DNA of 64,000 bases from Pristionchus mayeri (taxonomy: Eukaryota > Nematoda > Chromadorea > Rhabditida > Neodiplogasteridae). Both the position numbers and the translations under genes were made by a program. The stretch lies in assembly GCA_036245805.1 (NCBI GenBank), contig BTRK01000001.1, positions 29,891,087 to 29,955,086 of the forward strand, read 5' to 3'. The notes beneath the pieces are model-generated. The model worked only from the letters and a program-made list of their open reading frames with translations, was not told where the DNA came from and did no database searches. Shown here one piece after another: positions 47,486 through 61,678 of the stretch. Each line of letters begins with the position of its first letter. Positions within the stretch are counted from its first letter, which is position 1.

Positions 47486-48595
47486 TTAATTTCCATCACC
47501 TTGGTTCTGCAAAAGGGGGATCAAAACTACTGACAACTTCATTATCGATCTATTGCGCCAATTTTGATCTACCAATCAATAAATCGATTGATACTAACCA
47601 GATGGCTCTTGTCGATCTTCATCACGAGCACCTTCCGATCCGGCTGCACCATATGCGCCGCGCACAGCGCTCTAATTGTGCCCAGATCGAGTTTGACCTG
47701 AGGTAGAGATCAAAGATCAAAGATTCGAAACGGTGACAGATGGTTTTCTGTGTACCACGATACAGTTCGTTTTGGAGAGGTCCCTTACATACGGCCTTTA
47801 TTCTTTCTCTCACTCCTCACCGAGTAGAGGCCCGAATCGTCCCGAGTCAGCGGAGGAGCCGTCGGTGCGGGTTTCTGAATATATAGAGTAAAAGACTAAA
47901 TATCACCCTCGAACCCTCAGTTTTCAACGAATAAAATGAAAAATATGAGGAATTATAATGTTTTCTTCCACTTTTGCGTGAAAATTCGTTAGTTTCTCAT
48001 AGCGCATGCTCACCGGCAGCACGCGGACGGGCCCGGATGCAGCAGCCTTTCCATCCTGCTCCTGCTCCGCCCTCTTCTTGGCATGAGGCACTCGACGAGC
48101 GGGAGACTGAGCAGCATCAAAGACCAGAAATCATCGTTACCAGAACGTGTTGGTCACCTTTCCCTTCTTCGACTGCTCATTCATCGCGGATTCCTTGGCG
48201 TCCTTCTTGGCTGCAGCTGCTGCAGTGGTCGCACGCGACTTGCACGACGCAGGAGTAGCCCCCGTCTGATGATGATCGATATACCGTATCATGATACAGT
48301 ATCCCACCGCAAAGACTACAGTATCCCCTACAGCACCTTGGAAGGGGCGGCGATGGTGTGACGCTTGGATGGTGTTGTCTTCTTCTTCTTGGGTGCTTCG
48401 TCGACGACTCGAGCGACGGGCTTGGAGGTGCGCGCAGAGCGTCTTGGAGGGATACGTTAGGTTACTGTAGACTAAGAGAGTGAAGATTTCGGCAGCCACG
48501 GTAGAATGGTCTAGACCGCTACAATAGCCCCGGCGCTTAGATTCTGTGAGTTTGTGGATGAACAGGACGAACCTTAGCTTGGCGGGAGAGACCAT
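47486..48595 (-). CDS. Lys/Ala-rich paralogue (gene 2), B left copy
   Basis: Mirror-type copy of 28076-29184, with the start at 48595. One Lys/Arg-rich exon has a synonymous-looking change near 48374 and intron 2 has a GTGCTG donor. The frame appears intact. Confidence 0.65.
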
Positions 48596-49299
48596 TGTAC
48601 GAGTAGACCGCGCGGGACGGGCGAGTGAGAGGAGAATGAGGGGGGTGGAAGAGGGAAGAGGGAAGAAAGAGAAAAAGCAATTCAATCAGTTATTGTGCAG
48701 AGTGAGAACTCGATAAACAGCTAGATGATCGAGAAAGTCCGAACTGGATTTTGAGGATGTCGACTGAAATGAACCGCTTGTACTGTGTTCGTAGTGGTCC
48801 TCGACTAAGTTCCTGAAGAATGGTATGAACGGTTTCCTTATGTGGAAAGGTGATTCTCTTGAAAATCAAAACATTTCCCTCTCTATCTCTCCATATTTCC
48901 ACTTATTTTTCGTCCGTAAAGATCATCTCACTTGAATGCCCTGTGGTCGCTTTTGAGGGTCATAAAGAAAGAATCGGAAGACTCCTTGACTAGTATACTG
49001 GCTTTACAACCTGGAGACGTAATACCCACTCGGATGCTTCCGACCATAAATGGAAGAGGGTCGGTTACTTGGATGGATTGTAATCACTGTATAAATACAC
49101 CCAGTTTAGCAGTCTCACTCATTCGTCCCTTCCTTCCTCATCTTCTCTCCCTCCTCATTTATTCGCAATTTTCTCTTGCTTACTCTCCAGTGTAGGACAC
49201 TGAAATTTGTATCATATTTGTGTATTTCTTTTCTAAATCTATTCTCGAGAAGTGAACTCCTCCATTCTAAGATCATTTCATTGTCAGGAACGACTCAAG

Positions 49300-50478
49300 A
49301 TGCTCCAGTGGCTCAACTGCCAATCCCCAGTGACTTCTCACAATGATAACGACCTCAATCTCGCCTATTTGCCTTCGTTTATCATTCGAAACATTATAAA
49401 ACTCGGACAGGAATCAATCGACAGCATGAGATTGGTGAGTGAGATGCAAAATTATAAGTGTATTTCACTATTTTGTTTAACAATCCATCTTTGTTCTGTC
49501 CTGAACTGAGAACGATTAGCATGTATTTACCGATTTCTAGTAGTCTGTTGACTAACTATCGTTCATATCTCCCACCGATGGAATTTCCTTGCCATGGAAC
49601 ATCTGAGGAAGCGCAAGAATCTCCCCATGATCAACCTACTCTACGTGCACACCCATCGATTTGGAATGATGACAGTGAAAGTTGGAATTGAGGAGAAATA
49701 CCTTACTTACTTCGGATTTGCCAACAAGAATAGGCAGTATTCGTCCAAAATTGTTGAGGTGAGCGTTGTCCCTCCTAAGATGTGAACTAATCCAAATCCT
49801 TCAGATCGAGATTTACTCTGGAACGAAGGATGAGAAGGAGATTCCGAAGCAGATCAAGAAACATCTTCTGTTCATCGTTGATCGTTGTTCGCGAATTGAG
49901 AATCTCCATTTGACGGAGTACACATGGTACGATGAGAGTGCTCTCTCGCGTTGAGAAGTTCGCTCTCATGTCCAACAAGGAACATCTGTGAGTTTGTACA
50001 TACATTTATTCTTATTTTGATGTTTGAATTTGTGAAACACACAAAACGAACTGTGTTTTTACTAACATGATGTTTACGGTATTCACTATCGATTGATATT
50101 CCAGCGAGCGTGCCTTGGATCTTCTGATGGCCGCAAACATCGATCGTCTAGTCGTAATCCCTTGGGATTACATCGGAATCATGTGTTTTTCTAATGGTTA
50201 GTATTGATTTTTTGTGTGATTTTTTTGATGATCTACGTCAAAAGATTCATCAATTATCATTATATAACCTAGTGATTTCAGAGTTGCACTCGTTCGTGGT
50301 ACGCCTGATCGAAGCTGCGAAATTATCGACTGAAGTGAAAGTGATTGGACCTCAGTGGTTCCTTCTGAAGGCTGGTCAGCACTTTAATCGACTGGAGCAA
50401 GTATCAGCTCGATTCAGCGTGAACAAACCTGAGAATGGGCTAATCGCGGAATGCAGCATCAAGGAGCTAGATCAGTGA
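49300..50478 (+). pseudogene. F-box-like gene F3, B left copy
   Basis: Repeats 18492-19670, with the same missing acceptor before exon 2 and the same frame break (TGA near 49952-49954). Confidence 0.65.
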
Positions 50479-51054
50479 ACTAGCTTGTAAGTGATTGTTT
50501 GAATTAGCTCAATATCGATCATTGGTCCTTGACTGTATTATGTTCTCTGCATTCTTTATTATGTCTGACTATTATCACAATCCATTTGTATCAATACACA
50601 CTGTGAATAAAATGTTTCGGAAAACATTGTGAAAATAAGAAAATAAGGGAAGTTAGAAGCGACGGGGAAATGGGAGAAGGAGGAAGAGAAGGTATATTTT
50701 TCGTCTAACTGTCCTCAGAAATTCAAAATTTCAAAAACATAGTCGGAAATGAAGTCGAACTCGCACCGGAAACACCACTTTTCAATTTCGAAATTGACTG
50801 GTATAAATGCAGCTTTTGACCGATAAGAGACTCTTCGCATCTCTCTAAGGAAGGAAGGCTTATTCCTCGATTTCCGTCCCTAATCCCTCCCGTGTTTAGC
50901 ATCCATCACTCTAGACGACCCATACAAATCTAGAAATTTTCGATACAGGAGTTGCTCACTATAGCATCCATTAATGTCCATAACTTTCCTCGAGTTTTCG
51001 CATGTTCACTCAAATTTTGCGTCAGAAAAAGAATAAAATTGTAAAAATTTCAGA

Positions 51055-51986
51055 ATGACAAACTGCATCGGGAAAACCTGCTTGATGCTACTCGCATTCT
51101 TCTGCCCGGTATTATTAAAATATCGTTGTTAATCTCACTGTTCTATTTCCGTTTCACGCATTCCCACCTAAAAAACGTATAGTTTGAAAGGAAAATGCGT
51201 TTACTCCCACCTCGTGTGTTGGTAGTGAGTTCACCAGTCTCTACAGTGGACAGAATGTATCTGAAGACTTAAAATTGGGATTGCTTCAGCCGCTGGCAGT
51301 GGGCGTGCACATAGGCTGCGAGTGCGACTTGTGCATCAACTTCCTACTCACCTTTCTGCTCTGGCTACCGGGTACGCCCAAATCCTCCAAGCTATCGTAG
51401 ACCTCTCAAAATTAAAAAAAATCAAAATAAAGTTGTAAAATTTTTTATGGATCGAGTTAGTGTGTAATATAGAGTGATCATTATGATTGCTCAAATCTTC
51501 CTACTTTTCCCTGTTATGGTGGGTTCCTTTGGATAAATTGAAGAGAGTTTCTCTCTATCTGCTAGGAATTCAAGGTCCACTTCCACAGGCGTAATACATG
51601 CGTGGTACGTGATACTTGCGAAGCAACGTCCTCACCACCACGATGATCATCACCATCACGCCACCACCAACGTCACCGTAGTGAATGCTGCGCATGCAGC
51701 ACCTGCAGCACCTGCAGCAGTCGTAGCACCTGCACCTGTCATACAGTACAACATCAACCAGGTGAGCTGATTATTACCGATATAAACTCGTGAGGACTCA
51801 GAGAAAAAGTGGGGGAAGACAGTCAGTGGGCAAAATGGACATCTGTCCTACTGTACCCAATTTTAGTCAGCAGCTCCGACAGTTACCCAGGCGCCTGCTC
51901 CGGTGCAGTACCACCAAGCGCCTCCGCCTCCAGCACACTACCAGCCCCAGCCGCCCTACATGCAGCAGCCGCAGCCGGCTTACTAA
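51055..51986 (+). CDS. Pmp3/UPF0057-like gene, B left copy
   Basis: Repeats 20247-21178 with an unchanged protein, including the TAA that precedes an open Pro/Gln/Tyr-rich extension to 52085. Confidence 0.8.
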
Positions 51987-53006
51987 CAGCAACCGCCCTA
52001 TTATCAGCAACCACAGCAACTCCAGCAGCAATACCCGGGAGCTCCTCCTCAAGGAGCGATGAAGGGATCAGCGCCTTATTATTGATAGGAGTAGTTTATA
52101 CGTGCTAACTAAATTTATTCTTGATAAAGTGTCATCAAGATAACCGATTTTTTTGTTTATGTGGAAGATCTGCAAAGCCTCATTAGCCGGAAATTTATCA
52201 AGGAATGAAATGAAGCATGTTTGATGTAGTATCTGACAAATCTTTCCCCAGATTTTGCCATCTCAATCCACTGTCTTCGACACAAATGTATGTAGGCTAA
52301 TACATTTGCAGTTCGAGTGTGGTACGTGCTATCGTTGTCTAGTTTCTCACTTTCCGGTGATTTCTGTCCCCATATTCTTCCTAGAAAACCGTTATCTCAC
52401 CGTTACGCGCAAGCAAGATCGTTATCATAGTAAGAATTCCTTCATGGTGTGTCTCTTAATTCTGCACACTCTCTTACGTAGAATTTCGACGAGAGAGAGC
52501 GCATGATGGAGAGACTTCACAAGTCATCAAAGATCGGATTAGCGGGCGTTTCCCTCTAAACACTAGCATTGTGTATTAAAACTGATCAACATTGGGATTA
52601 AATTCAAGAGTAGGACTACATCGTTTTTTTTCAAAACAAAGGGGTTTGCTGAACAAATGTAGTGAATTCCCTGTTCAATGAATTAAAGTATTCGGAAATT
52701 ACCATTTGGAAGTTGGAAACTGTTTTGAAATAAAAACCAGAGATAATAAACACATGAAATAGTGGTTGCTTCTCTGTTTTCGATACTAATCGAGATCAAA
52801 TTTCTGATGAGAAGACATAACGAAGAGTTGGACGGGTTGATACCTGCCACTTTCAAATTCATTTCAGAATTTACGACAGACACTACAGGGTGCGGAGAAA
52901 GTACTTTGACATGGATTTAACCATGTATCTTCCTTCAATGGCATCGAATTTTTTTGAAACAGTACACATTATTTATCAGAGACACTAGGAAGGTAACAAG
53001 ATGATA

Positions 53007-54035
53007 TTACTCGATTTCACCTCCATTGGCCTTGACGACAGCCTTGAGACGAGAAGGGACTGACTCGATGACGGATCGCAGGTAGTGGGTATCGATTTTC
53101 TCCCATGCATTCTGGAGGGACTTCTTGAGGCTATCCAAACTCTGGTGGCGAACAGAGCAAGCATTCTTCTCCAGTACCGACCACACACTGAAGTCAAAGG
53201 GAGAGAGATCCGGACTGTTCGAGGGCCATTTATCGGATGGAATGAAGTCGGGCAAATGGGTGGTGCACCAGTTCTGGGTCAGTTTTGCGGAATGAGCGGG
53301 GGCAGAATCCTGCTGGAAGGTCCAATGACGTCCTTTGAAGTGGGAACGAGACCAAGGGAGGAGGTTCTTCTCCAGAATCTCCTTGATGTAGTACTTCTTG
53401 TCCACCTTCACACCGGGCTTGACGAAGACGAGGGGGGTCTTGCCAGTCGCACAGACCCCTGCCCAAACCATCACCGATTGCGGGTGGGAAACACGTGAGA
53501 CAGTTCTTCCTCGGGCATTGGCTTGCTGACTTGACTTGGCAATGATCCTCGTGTTCTGGCTGTTGAAGACCTGCTCCACCGTGAACACCTTCTCATCCGA
53601 TTAGAGAGTCGTGAAATGTTCGCCATGTGCGATCCTCCCTAGGAGCTTCTTGCATCTCTTGAGCCTCTTCTCCTTGTGAATGCCAGTCAGAAAATGGCCC
53701 TTACGCATTTTGTAAGGGTGGGACGTGAGACCAGAGTGAACTATCTTGCGCTCCGAATGCTCGTCGATTCCGAGATCACGGGCCATATTTCTCATAGATC
53801 GGATGGGATCACGTGCAACTCGCATCTGCACGATTTTCTTGTTCTTCCGAGTGACAGAAGTGTGAGGTCTGCCCACTCTAGTACGGTCCTTAGTCGTGCC
53901 CAGCGCCTTGAAGCGGCAGATGGTATTGTGAACGGTCTGACGGAAAAATCGGAGTTTCTTCGAAATTCCAGCTGGGGAATCGCCGAGGGTCCAAAGGTCA
54001 ATAATGGATTTCCGGTACTGGTGGGGTCGAGTCAT
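53007..54035 (-). pseudogene. DD37D transposase, B copy, minus strand
   Basis: Start at 54035, same TAA at codon 145, same DD37D residues. One change (SNQQ to SSQQ) distinguishes it from A. Confidence 0.85.
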
Positions 54036-54050
54036 TACTAGGGGATACTA
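53429..54050. repeat. Spacer s2, inverted relative to 22621-23242
   Basis: Exact borders: GACGAAGA at 53421-53428 and TCTTCGTC from 54051. Same 622-bp content as A, reverse-complemented. Confidence 0.95.
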
Positions 54051-55492
54051 TCTTCGTCAAGCCCGGTGTGAAGGTGGACAAGAAGTACTACATCAAGGAG
54101 ATTCTGGAGAAGAACCTCCTCCCTTGGTCTCGTTCCCACTTCAAAGGACGTCATTGGACCTTCCAGCAGGATTCTGCCCCCGCTCATTCCGCAAAACTGA
54201 CCCAGAACTGGTGCACCACCCATTTGCCCGACTTCATTCCATCCGATAAATGGCCCTCGAACAGTCCGGATCTCTCTCCCTTTGACTTCAGTGTGTGGTC
54301 GGTACTGGAGAAGAATGCTTGCTCTGTTCGCCACCAGAGTTTGGATAGCCTCAAGAAGTCCCTCCAGAATGCATGGGAGAAAATCGATACCCACTACCTG
54401 CGATCCGTCATCGAGTCAGTCCCTTCTCGTCTCAAGGCTGTCGTCAAGGCCAATGGAGGTGAAATCGAGTAATATCATCTTGTTACCTTCCTAGTGTCTC
54501 TGATAAATAATGTGTACTGTTTCAAAAAAATTCGATGCCATTGAAGGAAGATACATGGTTAAATCCATGTCAAAGTACTTTCTCCGCACCCTGTAGTGTC
54601 TGTCGTAAATTCTGAAATGAATTTGAAAGTGGCAGGTATCAACCCGTCCAACTCTTCGTTATGTCTTCTCATCAGAAATTTGATCTCGATTAGTATCGAA
54701 AACAGAGAAGCAACCACTATTTCATGTGTTTATTATCTCTGGTTTTTATTTCAAAACAGTTTCCAACTTCCAAATGGTAATTTCCGAATACTTTAATTCA
54801 TTGAACAGGGAATTCACTACATTTGTTCAGCAAACCCCTTTGTTTTGAAAAAAAACGATGTAGTCCTACTCTTGAATTTAATCCCAATGTTGATCAGTTT
54901 TAATACACAATGCTAGTGTTTAGAGGGAAACGCCCGCTAATCCGATCTTTGATGACTTGTGAAGTCTCTCCATCATGCGCTCTCTCTCGTCGAAATTCTA
55001 CGTAAGAGAGTGTGCAGAATTAAGAGACACACCATGAAGGAATTCTTACTATGATAACGATCTTGCTTGCGCGTAACGGTGAGATAACGGTTTTCTAGGA
55101 AGAATATGGGGACAGAAATCACCGGAAAGTGAGAAACTAGAGAACGATAGCACGTACCACACTCGAACTGCAAATGTATTAGCCTACATACATTTGTGTC
55201 GAAGACAGTGGATTGAGATGGCAAAATCTGGGGAAAGATTTGTCAGATACTACATCAAACATGCTTCATTTCATTCCTTGATAAATTTCCGGCTAATGAG
55301 GCTTTGCAGATCTTCCACATAAACAAAAAAATCGGTTATCTTGATGACACTTTATCAAGAATAAATTTAGTTAGCACGTATAAACTACTCCTATCAATAA
55401 TAAGGCGCTGATCCCTTCATCGCTCCTTGAGGAGGAGCTCCCGGGTATTGCTGCTGGAGTTGCTGTGGTTGCTGATAATAGGGCGGTTGCTG

Positions 55493-56424
55493 TTAGTAAG
55501 CCGGCTGCGGCTGCTGCATGTAGGGCGGCTGGGGCTGGTAGTGTGCTGGAGGCGGAGGCGCTTGGTGGTACTGCACCGGAGCAGGCGCCTGGGTAACTGT
55601 CGGAGCTGCTGACTAAAATTGGGTACAGTAGGACAGATGTCCATTTTGCCCACTGACTGTCTTCCCCCACTTTTTCTCTGAGTCCTCACGAGTTTATATC
55701 GGTAATAATCAGCTCACCTGGTTGATGTTGTACTGTATGACAGGTGCAGGTGCTACGACTGCTGCAGGTGCTGCAGGTGCTGCATGCGCAGCATTCACTA
55801 CGGTGACGTTGGTGGTGGCGTGATGGTGATGATCATCGTGGTGGTGAGGACGTTGCTTCGCAAGTATCACGTACCACGCATGTATTACGCCTGTGGAAGT
55901 GGACCTTGAATTCCTAGCAGATAGAGAGAAACTCTCTTCAATTTATCCAAAGGAACCCACCATAACAGGGAAAAGTAGGAAGATTTGAGCAATCATAATG
56001 ATCACTCTATATTACACACTAACTCGATCCATAAAAAATTTTACAACTTTATTTTGATTTTTTTTAATTTTGAGAGGTCTACGATAGCTTGGAGGATTTG
56101 GGCGTACCCGGTAGCCAGAGCAGAAAGGTGAGTAGGAAGTTGATGCACAAGTCGCACTCGCAGCCTATGTGCACGCCCACTGCCAGCGGCTGAAGCAATC
56201 CCAATTTTAAGTCTTCAGATACATTCTGTCCACTGTAGAGACTGGTGAACTCACTACCAACACACGAGGTGGGAGTAAACGCATTTTCCTTTCAAACTAT
56301 ACGTTTTTTAGGTGGGAATGCGTGAAACGGAAATAGAACAGTGAGATTAACAACGATATTTTAATAATACCGGGCAGAAGAATGCGAGTAGCATCAAGCA
56401 GGTTTTCCCGATGCAGTTTGTCAT
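55493..56424 (-). CDS. Pmp3/UPF0057-like gene, B right copy
   Basis: Mirror of 51055-51986, with the start at 56424. Exons, TAA and open extension are the same. Confidence 0.8.
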
Positions 56425-57000
56425 TCTGAAATTTTTACAATTTTATTCTTTTTCTGACGCAAAATTTGAGTGAACATGCGAAAACTCGAGGAAAGTTATG
56501 GACATTAATGGATGCTATAGTGAGCAACTCCTGTATCGAAAATTTCTAGATTTGTATGGGTCGTCTAGAGTGATGGATGCTAAACACGGGAGGGATTAGG
56601 GACGGAAATCGAGGAATAAGCCTTCCTTCCTTAGAGAGATGCGAAGAGTCTCTTATCGGTCAAAAGCTGCATTTATACCAGTCAATTTCGAAATTGAAAA
56701 GTGGTGTTTCCGGTGCGAGTTCGACTTCATTTCCGACTATGTTTTTGAAATTTTGAATTTCTGAGGACAGTTAGACGAAAAATATACCTTCTCTTCCTCC
56801 TTCTCCCATTTCCCCGTCGCTTCTAACTTCCCTTATTTTCTTATTTTCACAATGTTTTCCGAAACATTTTATTCACAGTGTGTATTGATACAAATGGATT
56901 GTGATAATAGTCAGACATAATAAAGAATGCAGAGAACATAATACAGTCAAGGACCAATGATCGATATTGAGCTAATTCAAACAATCACTTACAAGCTAGT

Positions 57001-58179
57001 TCACTGATCTAGCTCCTTGATGCTGCATTCCGCGATTAGCCCATTCTCAGGTTTGTTCACGCTGAATCGAGCTGATACTTGCTCCAGTCGATTAAAGTGC
57101 TGACCAGCCTTCAGAAGGAACCACTGAGGTCCAATCACTTTCACTTCAGTCGATAATTTCGCAGCTTCGATCAGGCGTACCACGAACGAGTGCAACTCTG
57201 AAATCACTAGGTTATATAATGATAATTGATGAATCTTTTGACGTAGATCATCAAAAAAATCACACAAAAAATCAATACTAACCATTAGAAAAACACATGA
57301 TTCCGATGTAATCCCAAGGGATTACGACTAGACGATCGATGTTTGCGGCCATCAGAAGATCCAAGGCACGCTCGCTGGAATATCAATCGATAGTGAATAC
57401 CGTAAACATCATGTTAGTAAAAACACAGTTCGTTTTGTGTGTTTCACAAATTCAAACATCAAAATAAGAATAAATGTATGTACAAACTCACAGATGTTCC
57501 TTGTTGGACATGAGAGCGAACTTCTCAACGCGAGAGAGCACTCTCATCGTACCATGTGTACTCCGTCAAATGGAGATTCTCAATTCGCGAACAACGATCA
57601 ACGATGAACAGAAGATGTTTCTTGATCTGCTTCGGAATCTCCTTCTCATCCTTCGTTCCAGAGTAAATCTCGATCTGAAGGATTTGGATTAGTTCACATC
57701 TTAGGAGGGACAACGCTCACCTCAACAATTTTGGACGAATACTGCCTATTCTTGTTGGCAAATCCGAAGTAAGTAAGGTATTTCTCCTCAATTCCAACTT
57801 TCACTGTCATCATTCCAAATCGATGGGTGTGCACGTAGAGTAGGTTGATCATGGGGAGATTCATGCGCTTCCTCAGATGTTCCATGGCAAGGAAATTCCA
57901 TCGGTGGGAGATATGAACGATAGTTAGTCAACAGACTACTAGAAATCGGTAAATACATGCTAATCGTTCTCAGTTCAGGACAGAACAAAGATGGATTGTT
58001 AAACAAAATAGTGAAATACACTTATAATTTTGCATCTCACTCACCAATCTCATGCTGTCGATTGATTCCTGTCCGAGTTTTATAATGTTTCGAATGATAA
58101 ACGAAGGCAAATAGGCGAGATTGAGGTCGTTATCATTGTGAGAAGTCACTGGGGATTGGCAGTTGAGCCACTGGAGCAT
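57001..58179 (-). pseudogene. F-box-like gene F3, B right copy
   Basis: Same shared lesions. A private Lys-to-Met change lies in exon 2 (LRKRMNLP, near 57863). Confidence 0.65.
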
Positions 58180-58883
58180 CTTGAGTCGTTCCTGACAATG
58201 AAATGATCTTAGAATGGAGGAGTTCACTTCTCGAGAATAGATTTAGAAAAGAAATACACAAATATGATACAAATTTCAGTGTCCTACACTGGAGAGTAAG
58301 CAAGAGAAAATTGCGAATAAATGAGGAGGGAGAGAAGATGAGGAAGGAAGGGACGAATGAGTGAGACTGCTAAACTGGGTGTATTTATACAGTGATTACA
58401 ATCCATCCAAGTAACCGACCCTCTTCCATTTATGGTCGGAAGCATCCGAGTGGGTATTACGTCTCCAGGTTGTAAAGCCAGTATACTAGTCAAGGAGTCT
58501 TCCGATTCTTTCTTTATGACCCTCAAAAGCGACCACAGGGCATTCAAGTGAGATGATCTTTACGGACGAAAAATAAGTGGAAATATGGAGAGATAGAGAG
58601 GGAAATGTTTTGATTTTCAAGAGAATCACCTTTCCACATAAGGAAACCGTTCATACCATTCTTCAGGAACTTAGTCGAGGACCACTACGAACACAGTACA
58701 AGCGGTTCATTTCAGTCGACATCCTCAAAATCCAGTTCGGACTTTCTCGATCATCTAGCTGTTTATCGAGTTCTCACTCTGCACAATAACTGATTGAATT
58801 GCTTTTTCTCTTTCTTCCCTCTTCCCTCTTCCACCCCCCTCATTCTCCTCTCACTCGCCCGTCCCGCGCGGTCTACTCGTACA

Positions 58884-59993
58884 ATGGTCTCTCCCGCCAA
58901 GCTAAGGTTCGTCCTGTTCATCCACAAACTCACAGAATCTAAGCGCCGGGGCTATTGTAGCGGTCTAGACCATTCTACCGTGGCTGCCGAAATCTTCACT
59001 CTCTTAGTCTACAGTAACCTAACGTATCCCTCCAAGACGCTCTGCGCGCACCTCCAAGCCCGTCGCTCGAGTCGTCGACGAAGCACCCAAGAAGAAGAAG
59101 ACAACGCCATCCAAGCGTCACACCATCGCCGCCCCTTCCAAGGTGCTGTAGGGGATACTGTAGTCTTTGCGGTGGGATACTGTATCATGATACGGTATAT
59201 CGATCATCATCAGACGGGGGCTACTCCTGCGTCGTGCAAGTCGCGTGCGACCACTGCAGCAGCTGCAGCCAAGAAGGACGCCAAGGAATCCGCGATGAAT
59301 GAGCAGTCGAAGAAGGGAAAGGTGACCAACACGTTCTGGTAACGATGATTTCTGGTCTTTGATGCTGCTCAGTCTCCCGCTCGTCGAGTGCCTCATGCCA
59401 AGAAGAGGGCGGAGCAGGAGCAGGAGGGAAAGGCTGCTGCATCCGGGCCCGTCCGCGTGCTGCCGGTGAGCATGCGCTATGAGAAACTAACGAATTTTCA
59501 CGCAAAAGTGGAAGAAAACATTATAATTCCTCATATTTTTCATTTTATTCGTTGAAAACTGAGGGTTCGAGGGTGATATTTAGTCTTTTACTCTATATAT
59601 TCAGAAACCCGCACCGACGGCTCCTCCGCTGACTCGGGACGATTCGGGCCTCTACTCGGTGAGGAGTGAGAGAAAGAATAAAGGCCGTATGTAAGGGACC
59701 TCTCCAAAACGAACTGTATCGTGGTACACAGAAAACCATCTGTCACCGTTTCGAATCTTTGATCTTTGATCTCTACCTCAGGTCAAACTCGATCTGGGCA
59801 CAATTAGAGCGCTGTGCGCGGCGCATATGGTGCAGCCGGATCGGAAGGTGCTCGTGATGAAGATCGACAAGAGCCATCTGGTTAGTATCAATCGATTTAT
59901 TGATTGGTAGATCAAAATTGGCGCAATAGATCGATAATGAAGTTGTCAGTAGTTTTGATCCCCCTTTTGCAGAACCAAGGTGATGGAAATTAA
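58884..59993 (+). CDS. Lys/Ala-rich paralogue (gene 2), B right copy
   Basis: Repeats 28076-29184 (offset 30,808-30,809). Exon structure is intact and intron 2 has a GTGCTG donor, as in the B left copy. Confidence 0.7.
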
Positions 59994-60230
59994 TGAAGAA
60001 TGCCTGAAGGAAGACTGTCTTGTCTTCTAAATTGCGTAATAAATATTAAATTAAACAATAATATCTTGTCCATCCGATAAATTGAATGAAATTTCAATAA
60101 AAGTCATAGTAGAGAGTTCATCAGTGTCGTATTACACATTTATCAGAACCAAATCAAAGATGACGAAAATAAATCAATACTGATTGATGATAGAGGGTTA
60201 ATTATGAGGGGTATGTCACAACACCAACAA

Positions 60231-61678
60231 TTACATTTGACGGCGTTTCACAATCATTCGGACTGTAGTGGGCTGAGGCGGTCTCATCACATATGGGTCG
60301 TCATCGTAGTCATATCGCTGTTCTTCAGCTCTCACTGTCACTTCGAGGCGATTTTCCTCATTGATTTCTTCCATCCTTGTCTTCCACAGTCCCCGCACGT
60401 CTTCAACTCGTTCAGTGGGCAGTTTGTAGTGCGGAATGACGAATTCGAGCTTGGGAACAGACATCGTTGCTTCTTCAATGAAGTTTTTGAGCACTGAAAT
60501 GCGTTTGTTGTTTTCCAACTGTCCAACTTATTCGAAGACATTTGCTTTTAAAATTGTCTGTGAGGAGCTCCTCATTTAATAAATACTCACCATCCTTGCT
60601 ATCCCATATATCCTTTGTTTTTGCAGCAGATGACAAGACGACTCAGTGAAGGGATTGTGAAAAGATGTCGAATGCATGTCCTGAAATGTTTCAGTTCGGG
60701 TATTTGCGTGACAATTCGGATAATTGTCCCTCCATTTCCTCTCCACCGGTTTTCAATCGATATAAAGTGTGAAATAAATGAGGAAACCGTATAATCGTTA
60801 CTCGAAATTAGCTGTTAATTACATAGAAGAATATCTTACACGGAATAGTCAGCGAATTGAGAGTAGCCGATAACTGTCACTTCTCCAACGGTCGCACCTC
60901 AAAATTAATATTTTTATTAATTATCATTTACATAATTATAATTATCATAATAAAGATAGTACTCACCTCCGAGTGCCATTCTGAACTCCTCCGCACGAGG
61001 CATTATGTGATTCGCGCAAATCTCAATTCTTCCGATCCGTGAACACCGGGCGAAAACTCGCTCAAGATAGGCAAGCATTCTAGTATCATCACGATTGTTA
61101 AGGTGAAGGTAGGCATCCGTGAACTGAAGACACGGTATTATTATACATGAAATGTGTTTATGCAACGCACCCCGCTGTTCCGATAACAGTCGAATTTGGC
61201 TGGCGCTCTGTCGATTCCGAAATAGTCGGTGAGCTTATGAGGAAAGCGAAGGTCGACACAAGACTTCGAATCAGCGACTGAGTCAATCCATTTGAACGAG
61301 TCGATCACAGGGAGGTGATGGCGGTTGGTGAGGTGAAAAGCGGAAATTTTGTGCCACCGACGGGATATCTGAAGACGAAATTCGATAGAGGGGCGAGAGT
61401 GGAAAGATCACAGAGAAAAGGAGATCACTCTATCGCTTGAGCATGATTTGCGACTTGTTTGCGGAGGATTCTGGCATAACGCGAAGAAAATGCTCAGAGT
61501 TGTAAAAGGAATTGAGATCGTAGATTGTGCGAATATTAGCTTTAGATAAATAATAACAACAAAAATTGCTTACCAAGCTCATATTATCGAATGATTCCAC
61601 TCCGACTTTTATGATATTTCTGATGGCATCAGATGGAAGGGTGTTGAGATTAAGGTCGTCGCCAAGATAGGATGACAT
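60231..61678 (-). pseudogene. F-box-like gene F2, B right copy, 1-bp insertion
   Basis: Mirror of 45802-47248, but exon 5 has one extra T (plus strand CCTTTG instead of CCTTG, near 60613), shifting the frame in the CCKNKDIWD stretch and truncating the protein. A private Asn-to-Lys change lies in exon 2 (HKISAF). The intron 1 donor is the normal GT. Confidence 0.7.

Larger units (their letters stand above)
34521..53428 (+). repeat. Unit U, plus orientation, copy B (full length)
   Basis: Complete 18,908-bp unit matching 3534-22620 without the 181-bp insertion. It contains one full gene set. Differences from A are scattered SNPs and a few 1-4 bp indels. Confidence 0.95.
43480..53428. repeat. 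Left arm of palindrome P2' (B)
   Basis: Pairs with 54051-64000 (x with about 107479-x, shifting by one through indels). The palindrome is still running at the window end, so these arms exceed 9.9 kb, longer than the surviving arms of P2 in A. Confidence 0.95.
52886..54593 (-). mobile_element. Fold-back mariner element at centre of P2'
   Basis: Same composition as 22078-23785, but the core is flipped: the full transposase now lies on the minus strand and the C-terminal half-copy on the plus strand (54068-54472). Confidence 0.8.
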
